From contig OY288243.1 of the NCBI GenBank assembly GCA_958450325.1, positions 43,751,378 through 43,815,377 of the forward strand: DNA of 64,000 nt, read 5' to 3'. Position 1 is the first letter of the stretch, and the number at the start of each line of letters is the position of its first letter. This DNA is from Agrostemma githago (taxonomy: Eukaryota; Streptophyta; Magnoliopsida; Caryophyllales; Caryophyllaceae). The notes below the pieces were generated by a model, which worked only from the letters and a program-made list of their open reading frames with translations, had not been told where the DNA came from and ran no database searches. The translations under genes were made by a program, and so were the position numbers. Positions 23,461 to 34,586 of the stretch are shown here, piece by piece.

Positions 23461-24457
23461 TCATTTCTATCTCTCATATACGATGCGAAAAAAAAGGACA
23501 AGCGAAAAAACATGATACTTATATATAACTCATAAAATCCCAAAATTATATGTATCCAACATCGACTAAATTAAATTAATAAAAATAGGTCCAAAATAAG
23601 TGCAAACAATCCTTTTAAAACCTAAAAAAATTAACTAGGTCTTGAACCCCAAAGCGAAGCTTCAAACCATCTATTCCAAATTACAAAGAGTAGCTGCGCC
23701 TCGAAAAAACTACAATAACAAAGATCATGTATATACAAAGTTATACCGAATTTTTAGTCATTTCCCATGTGTAAGTAAATAAATGAAATAGATTTATGTT
23801 TGTATATACACACTCACTGGTTCATGTATGTTCCTTGGCACATATAACGAAATGTCACAAATTAGCCGCTTGAGTTGCTATAATCATCCTGTAAGAACAA
23901 TTAAAAAGCACGCCGAATATTATATGACGTGAGTCCATTATCTACTTTAGTTGAGTATAATATCATATTTGTAACATATTGTGTATTAAGTACAAACAAA
24001 TTATATAAAAAATGAAATAAGAACATACCGTGTATTAGTCTGATCGTATTTTGAATATTCTTTTGATGTTCTACCTTTAAAGAGGACCAACAATTCATGG
24101 ATTACATTCTCTAGTTGATTTTGCTTTTCCAAGACCTTATTTTCCTCCACATCACTATTTGCTTTACCATATTCAATTCTTCGATATGTTTCTACTGCAT
24201 GAGGTTCATCTCATCACGAAGCTTGTTCATTAACTCATTGAAGTAAACCAATGAACTTTACTTGTACTTCGCTGCAGGAAAAAAGGCTCGATAAGGGAAA
24301 AAAAATAGCAGAATAAGGACATAAAACTTTGGAAATTGGTACATCAAAGTTTTAGTAACTTGTAGTCTGATGAAATACAGCTGAAGCAAGTTGTTTTATA
24401 CAGGGTGCAAACTAAGTTAAAAAAGAAAGTGATTGTATAACTTAAAGCAAAACAACT

Positions 24458-26133
24458 CTACCAAAACTTCAACCGAGTTCCACAGAAGTCCGCAGCTCCC
24501 ATGACGAAACATAGAACTAGCATATACAATGTTAAGATAACAAAAGCTTGAATTGAAGATGTCAATAAGGTATCAAGAGTCAAGTTTACCAGCCCAGTTA
24601 GGACATTTGCCACCAGCCCAGTTAGGACATTTGCCTGCGTAAAATAAGAAAAATCTTTGAGTGATCAAATCATGAGATGCGTAATTTCGAACACAAATAC
24701 TTGTACGAGACCATCTCAGTAATTATGACAGGCTCGCAACAGTTGCCTAATATCAGGTGACTGAGTATTCATGAGTTCTGACGGTTTGGTACAAGACTGG
24801 CGACTGTTGTTGGTAGCTCAATACGGAAATTGGAATTTACCAGAAAAAATCAAGCCAGTAAATTTTTGTCAAAAGCTCCCTCAAGCACCGTAAAGTTACT
24901 CCCACCACTATATTCTGAGAGCATGAAAATGGCAAGAACCTGCAAAATTGGCACCATTCACATGGACGATCAACATACAAGTGTATACAATATACAGGCT
25001 ACTGTTGGGAAAAAAATACACAGCATACTAGAGTATATACTAAGCCGATTTGCATGCAAGTCAGTGCATACTATAGATTAAACTTGTGTCACTCTCACGT
25101 CTCCATCCCTCTCATTCAAGTTCTCTTGTGGCTAGGGGTGAGCAAAAATATACGATACGGTTTTATTATACGTATACAATGCGGTATAGGTTTTCAAGTA
25201 TACAAATTTCCATCGACATCCTTTCACTTCCCATCCTTCAATAATCCTAACAGATGGCCAGCTCAGTATAAGGAGTATAAGCTACTACATATACTGATAT
25301 ACCTCTCGAGGATTACCCTAAAAGTTGTACCTAAACCTCTAATTGTACATAAGCAACATCCACGACCAAACAAAATTATCAAACATGGCTGGACAAATAT
25401 TATAAGAGCAAACACCACAAATATTTTAGGAATAAACCGGCTTCATGTTAGCAAGAATAGAAATGGTACCTCAAAGTTTACAGCCATCACTAGCATCATA
25501 TAAGCCATGTTGCACTGGAGTGAGATATAGAAAATTAAAATCAATTACCGAGTAAACATTTCTTGTTAAAAACATGCATGAATAAAACAATTCAGTAAAG
25601 CAACTATACCATCCTCCTTGAAACTCTTTCTACATACTGGTCTAAAACCACAGTCAATAACCTACAACAGAAGAGGATATTTAGCACTATGCAGAAAATT
25701 GACAACGAAGGAAATTTTTATAAATACACCTAGACAAAAATAAATAAAGCACAAGATACTGTACCAGAACACGAGAAACACAAGACCCTTATCCTTGTAT
25801 CCTGAAATCCAAGTGATATTTAGTGGCTTTTCTGGAAGAAAAGATGGTAGCCCATCTGAACACCAACCATATCCTATGAAAAAAAATACTAAAACTATCA
25901 AGTATCCACATACCACATAATGTCGACTGGTAAACATACAGCAAAAATATAAAACTAAGAGAGAGTTGCTGCAAAAACAAGCATGAGACGTATATAAACA
26001 ACAAGGAAACTGAACGGAGAAAATACTATGATGGGTGATACCGACACTTACCGAATATACTATAAACCCCTTCCTTGTTTTGACTGATTATTTCTTGTCC
26101 CCTCACATCCGATAGAAGATATGTATTTAATCC
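24458..26133 (-). pseudogene. PIGW: Captured fragment of host PIGW (GPI-anchor inositol acyltransferase), C-terminal exons with introns
   Basis: Six exon-like blocks lie on the minus strand with GT/AG borders: 26052-26133, 25765-25873, 25610-25661, 25470-25514, 24841-24939 and 24458-24634. They encode, in order, GLNTYLLSDVRGQEIISQNK, MVGVQMGYHLFF, LLTVVLDQYVERVSRRM, CNMAYMMLVMAVNFE, VLAIFMLSEYSGG with FDKNLL, and ANVLTGLVNLTLDTL through DFCGTRLKFW and a stop. This is the order and wording of the C-terminal membrane part of PIG-W/GWT1, an ER membrane enzyme that acylates inositol of the GPI precursor. Block two is frameshifted and block five has an in-frame TGA, so the copy is dead. Kept introns mean capture at the DNA level. 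Upstream PIGW exons are not recognised. Confidence 0.85.
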
Positions 26134-27475
26134 CTGCAACAAGAATACTTGGTAACCTGAAGGGCTTGATTAGTCATTTGAGATTGCAGCATGAGATAAT
26201 TAATATCGAAACATAATGCATAAAAAAAGTTAGTGTGTATATTAACAGATAGAGACAAAAACAGTTCCATTAGCTGCCAACTGTTTCTCATAGATAAGTA
26301 AAAACCTTTGCCAGGTTGTATATATTGAGGGACTATTAAACCCTGACTCATCACGTAACTGTAGGAAGCAGAAAGTGATATCAGTCAGATACACATACAA
26401 TGCAATCTAATCTAATAAGCAATCAACAGAATGAAGGAATGAATATGGACAACAACAAGTCATCATTAAACAAAACCGTAGGCTGTCATTACAAGAGCAA
26501 CCTGCGTTTATAGTCTGTCCAGTCTCCACATTATGAAACCTTCATTTGATCTCAAACACAGATTGCTTTTGTATCACAGAAAATGCGGCATGTCTTAGCA
26601 AAAAAAATCACGAACTTCCATTCTACAATTGCAATAGGGCTCTTCTAGACATTTATATTGTCATAAAACAAGGACTGAATAATTACTTTTTAAGCATCCT
26701 CCTTGTTTGCTTACGAGTTTGAGAGCCGCGGCCTTGCATCAAACACGAAACCATAGACTCGTAGTCATGAATACATTAAGATTGTATTTCAAAAGAAAAC
26801 TACACACCTCATTTCGTTACTAAAATAAAGCCTCTTTCATCAAGCATAGCAGCAGCCTGAGAATAAGCATTAAAGGGTGTTAAAAGTTATAATACAGTAG
26901 GTTGGAATAAGCATTAAAAGATGCTAAAAGCTACAGCCTCTACTATATTCAACTGGTACGAAGAATACCAAAGCAGCCTGTATCTTTCTTTCCCCATCCA
27001 AACAGAACACCAAAGCAACCTCTTGGAGTCCCTAAAATACATCAGGTATCGAAGTTTTCTAAGAGAGTAAGATACAATCTGATTTACACACTCTTCCAGC
27101 CTAGTTTGGTGTCTCACGCATCTTCTGGACTCTATTCTTCACAGCCCGAATTCGATACAAAATAAACACTTAAACTATGCAATAAAACTTAATTTCATAG
27201 TGATACAATCAAATTAAAAGATATTAGCACAATAATAAGCAATAAATTGTACCATAATGAGTGATGAATAAACAAAACAACAATCGTCGAGGAGTATTTC
27301 ACCAGCATAACAACAATTTGTTTTTGAATCGGGAATGGATAAGCAGCGATTCAAGCCAATTACTGGGAGAAGATGAAGATGTAATTGGGGATTTGTTCAT
27401 TCTAGGGTTTCATATACTGAAGATGAAGGCAGCGCATATGAAATACTCGTAATTAAGGACGGTGTTTTGTGTTTA
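26134..27475. other. CACTA interior, right side: no gene recognised
   Basis: AT-rich, with several intron-like stretches. On the minus strand a 33-codon ORF at 27299-27400 (MNKSPITSSSSPSNWLESLL) follows an AAACCCTAGA leader, which looks like a first exon of a plant gene. I cannot identify it or link it to PIGW. Confidence 0.4.
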
Positions 27476-27657
27476 ATACTTTAATGATTTAATTTTGGGA
27501 ATTAGGGCATGCTAAGCCATCGTTTAAAGTTGATAATTAGTGTCGATTTTTATTTGGTAGGATAAGTGGTTTATTATATGAGTAATTGTAGGTTAGTTGT
27601 GTCGATTTTTCAATTATCACGAAATAATTGCCGTGAAAGGGTTATTTTGTTGTAGTG

Positions 27658-28581
27658 AATCCTTTTGGCCGCGCTAATTTTCAAGTCCACATACAAGCGT
27701 ACACGGTCCAAAAGTTTGAGGAGTTAATTACTAGGTCGACAACGACATCTTTTAATTTTGGTGGCCTCATTACATTGCTTGCTAAGAAATTCAACCCTAT
27801 GATAGATTTGGAGGTGTACACTGTGGCTAAGGGGGGTACACTTTTGGATGGGGACTTTTTGGCAAATTTTTTCTTCATCCCCAAGCCCGATAAAAAAAGG
27901 TGGGCTTGGCTAATAGATGGCGAGCCCGCCATATACCTCCCGTGTAACCGTCTCCCCTTGTTAGCACCACGTGCTCCGAAGTCTTCACCTCCAACCAACC
28001 TCCTTTATCTCTTGCCAACCGAGATTGAGGAGGGGGAAGTTCAAGCACGAAGTAAGAGCAAGCAAGTGTATAGCCGTGGGGATGGTTTCCAAGTAAAACT
28101 AGGTGATGTCCATGGTAAGCAACCGAGTAAACCCACACTTCCGGGACCCGTATTAGTCCCACCATTTGTCCCTTATGTTCCCTTGGACGTGCCTCCCAAT
28201 CTAGATATGCATCTTGGGGGCATGTTCCAAGCATTGCACCTTCAACAATACACTATGCAAAGGGACAACTACTTCGCCCTTTATCCGAGCTACTATGAGA
28301 GAGCCCAACAAGGCTTGATCGATCATTCGGGCGGAGTTCCATCGTGGTTTCCGACGTCCGGCTTCCCATCCATGGGCCCAGATGCCGGCACGACCGGAGA
28401 TGGGGAGGCTATGGAGGTGGAGGAGGGGATAGGTGAAGGTGACGATGATGATGATGATATAAATGAGAATGAAGATGAGGATGACAACGATGATGAAGAA
28501 AGAAATGGCACCAATGAAAGTGAGGAGGGGGATGAAACCGATAATGGTGATGACGAGCATGGTGATGATCTTGATTATTGA
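27658..28581 (+). pseudogene. A1 extra ORF, C-terminal half with acidic tail
   Basis: Continues the post-pol ORF after the CACTA, in the same codon phase (NPFGRANFQVHIQAYTVQKF). A folded-looking part (DGEPAIYLPCNRLPLLAPRA) is followed by a Pro-rich segment and a long acidic tail rich in Asp/Glu with Asn/Gly (about 28380-28580), ending DDLDY. The acidic tail contrasts with the basic start. Together they look more like a nucleic-acid- or chromatin-interacting protein than an envelope, which is my inference. Confidence 0.82.
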
Positions 28582-28719
28582 GACGATGGAGATTGTTAGT
28601 TGCTAACCATTGGTATGGCGACTTTCTTTTCTTTTCCGTTTTTGATGCTCATCCTTTATATTTCCCCCTCATTATTGTGATTTGGTGGCCCTCGGGGCCC
28701 TTTTTGAGAATTGCTCCCA

Positions 28720-28991
28720 GTGATTCTTGACGACTTGATTACGTCAAGAGTCACCTCAAAATCCAAAATGATAATTTCTCCTTAGTTTTCGTAGTTTTTA
28801 TTTCTTTTTTTTTTAGATTAATCGATAGAATTTAGTTGAAATCGGGCGGAATCCGGGCTAGGTGACTTGATTATACCTAGCCCTTGTCACCGAGCCCTCA
28901 CCTTCCATTTCATTTTTATTTTCTTTTTAACTTTCCTCCTCCATATCTTTTCTTGATTCGGGTCTAGGTGACATGATTACACCTAGGCCCG
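28720..28991 (+). ncRNA. Three hairpins with a shared 9-nt loop ACWTGATTA (structured RNA candidate)
   Basis: Hairpin 1: arms 28720-28732 and 28742-28754, loop ACTTGATTA. Hairpin 2: arms 28855-28864 and 28874-28883, loop ACTTGATTA. Hairpin 3: arms 28959-28970 and 28980-28991, loop ACATGATTA. Arms are 10-13 bp with at most one G-T pair each. Hairpin 1's stem sequence is unrelated to the others, and hairpins 2 and 3 share only GG-CTAGGT. Constant loop with changing stems suggests RNA-level selection. The role is unknown. Confidence 0.55.
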
Positions 28992-30182
28992 AAACCCTCT
29001 ACCCCTTCTTCATTTTTAGTGTAGTTTTTCATTTAATTTCTTTATTTTTATTTTTGTTTCCTTTTCTTTTGTGTCTTCCACACACTATCGATCGAGCATG
29101 AGGACATTGCTCGATTCAAGTGTGGGGGAGCGATAGTTTAGTCTAAGTTTAGTTTTATTTTCATAGTTTTTCGAAAAAATTCAAAAATCTCAAAAATATT
29201 TTCTTTTGTGTTTTATTTTCCTTCTTGTGCGTGTCTTGTATATTTGTCGTTTGCGTGCGTTTTGCCTCTCCTTTTCCTTGTAGGTTGCTCGATGACCATT
29301 AATTTCGGGAAGCTCTAGAGACACTCAGTAATATCGCTCCATTTCTTTTTCCTTTTTCCGTTGCGGAGTTTGGAGATTGTTTTGTGGTGATGGTGGCTCG
29401 GGTGGAGCTTTGTGAAGTTCGGGTTTTCCAAGTAGCTTGCTTGGATAGTAAGGGGTGGTGTATGTTTATTGTGTGATTGTGTCGCATGTTTATTTTTCTT
29501 CTTCCTTCGTCTTTGTGTATTTTTCTCCTACTTTTGTCATTGTCTTGTATAGTTTGTGTTAGGTGTAGGTAAATGTTTTTTTTCGAAAACCTGGTTGTGT
29601 GATTTAGGTGTAAGTATCTCTTATTCCCTAGTTAACATCACATTTTGATTTGTGGACTTTATTCTAGTAGAATGACCTTTAATCAATAATTATATTGACC
29701 TTTTGCCTTGAGTCCATCTTTTCTACTAAGTATTTTACACTGAGGTTTGCACTTGACCACCTTTACCACCCCCGGAGTGTTTAGGTCTTGGTTACCGGGT
29801 TTCATTTCCTTAGGTGACCTCGTTCAAGTAACCGCTTTCTAGTCCAAATTTTTCACCTTTTTGTGGGTTAGGAAGGGGTGCACACCTAACTTACCTATTT
29901 TCCAACCATTCCTCCATTTCCAAATAATAAGCTTTGCATATTGAAATTGGCAAGTTTCATTTAGATGTTTTCATGGGCAAGCCAATCAAGAAAGAATAGG
30001 GCTAAAAAAGAAAAAAGAAAAAAAAAACGAAAAATGCCCAAAAATTTGCCCCCAATTGATTGACTTAAGGGGAGAAGAAAAAGAAAATCAAAAATGGAAA
30101 AAAAATGTGTTAGCCCCAAGTGAAGAACAAAAGAATAAGCCTCAAAAATATTCAAAAAAAAAAACAAAAATAATAAACCTTT

Positions 30183-30378
30183 TCCTTTATCGAGGCGTCA
30201 CCGTGAAGGGCCTACCAACGGACCGAGTCCCGAGGAAGGAAGATAGCGGTGACTATTCGATTATTCTTCTTTTTGTCTAGTCCTTTGTCGATGCGTCGCC
30301 GTGAAGGACCTACCAACGGACCGAGTCCCGAGGAAGGAAGATAGCGGCGATTATTCGATTATCTTCCTCTTTGCTTAG
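30183..30378 (+). repeat. 98-bp tandem duplication in the A1 3' region
   Basis: Two units (30183-30280 and 30281-30378) contain GAAGG-CCTACCAACGGACCGAG and AAGATAGCGG. A2 has only one unit (about 58071-58160). Confidence 0.9.
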
Positions 30379-30937
30379 CATTTTCCCCCTTTTTGTTTGG
30401 ACTAGTTGGTTACTTTGAATTTGGGAATACCCTCTAGGCTTTGCTTGGGGAATGAAATTACACTTACCTACAGTGTCGACTCACTCCGGGGTTCATCCAT
30501 TTTCCACTCCATTTATCGTCCCAGTGTAAATTTTCTTTAGTAGATTAGAAGGACTTAGGCAAGTTGTCAATATAATTGTTGCGTAGCCGTCATTCTATTA
30601 GAATTTGTGTCCCTATTATCTTGTGTAGCTAACTTGGGAATGTATCACTTGCCTTGGATTCATGTTCGGTGGCTTTCCCCACCGTTTTGATGAGGAATTC
30701 GGTGTTTTCTTAGTTTGGATACGTCTCTTTTTGTGTGTTTGTGTGTTTGTTTGTTTTGTGTGCGAGGCGTATCCACCATTTTTGTCACAAGACCTCACTT
30801 GTCTTGCGGGGAGTGTTCTACCCCATGGACACTTCGGCGTGAGTTGAAAGGGCGTAGGGTGCGCTAATACCCACTCGGCTAGTAGTCTAGTTTTTAGTTA
30901 GTTAGTTTGGGCTTACTCGAGGGCGAGTAAGGGTTTA

Positions 30938-30949
30938 GTGTGGGGGAGT
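30938..30949 (+). other. A1 polypurine tract
   Basis: GTGTGGGGGAGT lies immediately upstream of the 3' LTR start at 30950. The same tract precedes the A2 LTR at 58744. Confidence 0.8.
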
Positions 30950-32403
30950 TGATATGCTTGATTTATATCGTCTTTCCTTCTTGCTTTACTCATTTTTTTC
31001 TTGGTTTTATCACTCTTAGAAGCAATTTTTGAGCTACTAATGTTTTCTCTTGAGTTATCTTGTGTTTCGAGGTTCCTATGGCAAGAACGCGGCTTTTGGA
31101 GTCGATTTCTGCGTCGTAAGCGCCTATCCCGAGTCACAAGACATCCTTAGAGTCGAGGAAAAGCAAGAAGGAGTCATCCCGGGAAGCTACATGGCCGTGT
31201 AATAAGCCGTGAAGCAAAGAAGAGAGGAAGGGAGCAACAATAGCCCGACATGGCCGTGACCTTAGCCGTTCATGGCCAGGACGGGGGGCCTCACGACCAT
31301 GAGCCCCTTAATCATGGCCGTGAGCCCCCTGTCTTATTTATCCTCATGTTTCGACGCCTCATTCTTTTTTTTTGGGGAACACTATATATACCCTTCCTCT
31401 TGTATTTTGTAGGAAAGAACAAAACCCTAGAGAGAGGCACACTACTTTAGCTTAATCTTACCTTAATTTCAATTTAATCCTTGTTTAATTTTAGCTTAAT
31501 TCTAGTCTACTTGTGTAATTTGGCAAACTCTTGAAGAATTCATCACTTTGACACAATGGTGGATGTATCTTGGGTTATCATTTATGTAAGTTTAGATCTT
31601 TTCATTCCATACTTGTGTTGGTATAATTTCTTTAATCTCTTCTCATTTAAATCCTTGTTTTCCATTTAGAGTTTCAATCTTTGTTCTTAGATTATTGTTT
31701 TCTCCTTATTAATCTTACATTATGAACATGTTGGTTATTATGTTAGTTTTCTTAGTGAATGTTAGTCTCATCCTAGTCATGTGTGAGTAGACTCATTGTG
31801 GGGTTAATAGGGGGATTAGGTGTTGTTTATGGGTAATTAGGGATTGTTTGTGGTAAAGGTTGAATCTTTGTCACTTGTCACACGTTAAGCATGCTTTGTG
31901 TTTGTTGAAATGATTGTTAGAATAGTAGTGGCCATGCTATTTCTTGCTAGTTTCTTCTTTCCCATGGTATGCATAATTTGTGGTTGAATTCTCTTGTTTT
32001 GGGTAACATCACACTTGAGTTTTTGGGTTTGTCTTTGACGCGAGAGCGCGGCGTTACCTTAGTGACTAGGTGAAACCTTTACCCTCGACTCCCTCTTAGC
32101 CTTAAACACTTATGAACCCGACTTAACCCTACTCTTTCTCTTATTGATTTCTCCATTTTCATTATCATAATTTTAGTTATTATCATTGCTTTAGGTTGTT
32201 CTAGTTCATTTAGTACTAGCCTTAGTATAATCAATCATCATCAATTCTTCTCCTTGTTTCCTTGCGACTTGTCTTGAGTCTAAGTAAGTTTTAGTCTAAA
32301 CTCGCTATACCATCTCTTGTGGACCGACCCGACTTGCACATACTACTTAAGTTTAGGTAGGTTGGTTTATTGGTGTCGGGGTCGACGATAAAGCCTCGCA
32401 TCA
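30950..32403 (+). repeat. A1 3' LTR
   Basis: Matches 3675-5134. Motif cluster at 31190-31324, TATA box at 31383-31390. Ends GCATCA, followed by the TSD TCAAC (32404-32408). Confidence 0.95.
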
Positions 32404-32434
32404 TCAACATTTCAAAAAAGAAACAAAACGCAAG
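32404..32434 (+). other. 31-bp sliver of R1 between A1 and R2
   Basis: TCAACATTTC and what follows match R2's own interior at 42103-42116. The last five bases, GCAAG (32430-32434), are the left copy of the R2 target duplication; the right copy is at 49548-49552. Confidence 0.85.
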
Positions 32435-34565
32435 TGTAGACACCCAGGTTTGGATCTGGTGGCTGCAAGAGTGCCCAACAAACACCCGATGACGATCGGA
32501 CTGCAACGCGACGCGAGCTCGCGATGTTTTAGATAGTTATTCTATAAAACGGATCAAATAATTACTCGAAAAAATTAAATTAACATCAAGGCAGCCTTAG
32601 TCATGTCATTACGGTCGTATAGACGCTAATTAGAGTCAATTCTGACACCGGGACCCCGAGCCGGTCCCGAAATACGAACTGAGTCAGCACCGCGCCAAGC
32701 GAACCTCGGGATGTGCACCCGAGGCCCACTCGGTGCAACGACGTTAGGTCAAGGTGGGGAAAGCTTAGTCTCCATGTCACGAATAATACGGACAACTCTC
32801 GGTTTTGGAAAGTATCAAAATCGTATCTTCCAAATCCCGAGCGCCTCACTTCGCGCGCCTCAGTCTTCACACGCCTAAACCCAGGCGCCTGAATTCTGGT
32901 GCGCCAGGACTCAGGTGTCCATCCAGGTGACGACAGCCGAAAACAACTATAAATATCCCCCTCCACCCCCTTCATTTGACACAACATCTTCCCTTCTCTC
33001 TTCACTCGTTAAGAGTTTCTTGCTAAGGGCTCGCACTCCGACACCCGAAGCAAACGATCCACTCGATTGTAGTCCCGATAAGCAAAATCGACGCTACTAC
33101 TCACCTTCGAGCACTCCACTCGATCCCGGGGTGCCTGTGTTCGACTAGCTACTCCAAGTTTAGCAACGGAGTTCTGCCGGATTAGCCGCAGAACCAACAA
33201 ATAGTAACGAATTTCTGCCGGATTAGCCGCAGGAAGGGCCAACGGTAACGGAACTCTGCCAAAATCACAACGCAAGCTAGGAGGATCCGCCTTTGGAAGT
33301 CGAACCTTCACTAGGTTGTCATCTAAACAAAACTATCCATTTTCGTACTTTTAATATGCACTACGATAATGTCAAATGTGGACACTAGGTCCATTACACG
33401 TAACGTCCCAACTTCAATAATAAACACTAAAACACTCTAAATAGACCCGAGTAGTTCAGAGATCCGTTCTCAACTATCTATGCATCGTGTCCCGTTTAGC
33501 GTATACTCCAAAGGTGCAAATCCTCACTATGTGATTTACTTACATACGCATTTACAGTTTTCGTATGATTTATTGCTTTTACGACCCTATAATCGCATGC
33601 TAAATCATTTAACACGGAATTCAAAACATAAACAGGCTAAGACTGAACAAAGCGATGGTCGAAATCCGTATTAGTCTCGGTACTCACTTTGCATGGTTCG
33701 ACGCATCCCTATTAATACCAAAGCGACACATCTTAAGCAGACTACCGGGTAAGGTATACCACGAGAACGACTAATATCCGTATTATCACGTTAAAACTGA
33801 TGTGCTAATACATATACTCCTATGTGCATCTTTTCATGGTCTGCTTGTCACGTGAAATCGCATGCAAAGAATGTAAATACAACTACTTCGACGACATAAC
33901 TTACTTGTCCTTAAATAACCGACATAGCAAAAGGCATAGGGTTAAAACAATGGATGTTACCGTACTTCCGCCACAACAAAGGAACAAAGTTATCAGTCCA
34001 CCGATTGATTAGTAGAGGCCGCTACTTGCGGGCGGGATTGGGTGTCGATGTCTTGCGGACGTTGGCTTCCCAATACGTACCCTCACCCCGTACTCAGAAT
34101 CGACGATTTCCGGATGTCCGAAACCATTAGCAATGAGAGTCATTCCAGGCATGGAATGCTTAAGGGTACAAGTCTTTATCTTTAGGTCCCATGCCCCTCA
34201 ACTTTGAGCCGGCTAAGGATCAAAGTTGACTTGAACGGTTTCCGAGTCCCCATAATTGACTTTGTGGCGACTCCACAAATCGGCAACGAATTTGGTTCAC
34301 TAAAAAGGTCGTCTTACCAAACATATTGGCCTTTAAACATTTACAACCACGACTCGATCGATTCCAACGAAAATACGGGCGCCTGCGCCTGTTTAGTACA
34401 AGTCTGAATCGTCATCCGAATCGAGGTTCGACACATCGCCCGAATGCGAGATCGGACCGGCCCCCGACCGGGAGGGGGCCACGTGGGTGGCCGCCGCGAT
34501 TGGAAACCAGGTCTGTTTCTCGCGGGGGCATGCGGGGCGCTGGGCGGTGCGGACGGACGTCCACA
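32435..34565 (+). repeat. R2 5' LTR
   Basis: 2131 bp, TGTAGACACCC...GGACGTCCACA. TATA box at 32948-32954, preceded by a GGCGCCTGA-type motif cluster. Collinear with 47426-49547. Confidence 0.95.
32838..32954 (+). promoter_or_regulatory. R2 LTR promoter: GGCGCC-type motif cluster plus TATA box
   Basis: GAGCGCCTCA, GCGCGCCTCAG, CACGCCTAAAC, CAGGCGCCTGA, GTGCGCCAGG and CAGGTGTCC follow each other at 32838-32920. The TATA box is at 32948-32954. The 3' LTR repeats this at about 47830-47945. Confidence 0.6.
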
Positions 34566-34568
34566 GTT

Positions 34569-34586
34569 TGGCGACTCCGCTGGGGA
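34569..34586 (+). other. R2 primer binding site (tRNA-Arg type)
   Basis: TGGCGACTCCGCTGGGGA starts three bases after the LTR and resembles the complement of a plant tRNA-Arg 3' end, as used by Tat/Ogre elements. Confidence 0.75.

Larger units (their letters stand above)
22976..27657. mobile_element. CACTA-superfamily DNA transposon carrying host PIGW pieces (probably non-autonomous)
   Basis: The right end reads CACTACAACAAAATAACC on the minus strand. The left end is its counterpart CACCACAACAAAATCACC; the 36-bp terminal inverted repeats match at 32 positions. A 3-bp target duplication AAT lies at 22973-22975 and 27658-27660, as expected for CACTA. Subterminal repeats are present near the left end. 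No TNP2-like transposase or TNPA ORF is recognisable in 4682 bp, so it probably depends on another copy. An 11-residue-scale coiled-coil-like stretch around 24110-24290 (minus) is too degenerate to call. Confidence 0.9.
28582..30949 (+). other. A1 3' region: no gene; structured RNA candidates and repeats
   Basis: T-rich, with no supported ORF. It holds three similar hairpins (28720-28991), a 98-bp tandem duplication (30183-30378) and purine-rich stretches at 30000-30180. A G-rich polypurine tract (GTGTGGGGGAGT) precedes the 3' LTR. Part of this region (about 29535-30949) also survives in A2. Confidence 0.8.
3675..32403 (+). mobile_element. A1: Athila-type Ty3/gypsy retrotransposon with two nested insertions
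   Basis: LTRs of 1460 and 1454 bp (3675-5134 and 30950-32403) begin TGATATGC and end CATCA. They are flanked by the 5-bp duplication TCAAC (3670-3674 and 32404-32408). A primer binding site TGGCGCCGTTGCCGGGGAC follows the 5' LTR and a G-rich tract precedes the 3' LTR. The order gag, protease, RT, RNase H, integrase, extra ORF, together with the FMDD-type RT, fits the Athila lineage. Without the copia (9.2 kb) and the CACTA (4.7 kb) the element is about 14.8 kb. Its coding parts carry stops and frameshifts, so it is not autonomous now. Confidence 0.95.

Noticed and set aside
24110..24290. CACTA transposase remnant (coiled-coil-like on the minus strand)
   Set aside because: Only a short degenerate stretch with stops; not enough to name a family.
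28201..28560. Ile/Ser-rich minus-strand ORFs that look membrane-like
   Set aside because: Antisense shadow of the acidic Asp/Glu codon repeats in the A1 extra ORF.
22257..28581. Retroviral envelope gene in Athila
   Set aside because: The position fits, but no signal peptide, transmembrane helix or cleavage motif is visible.
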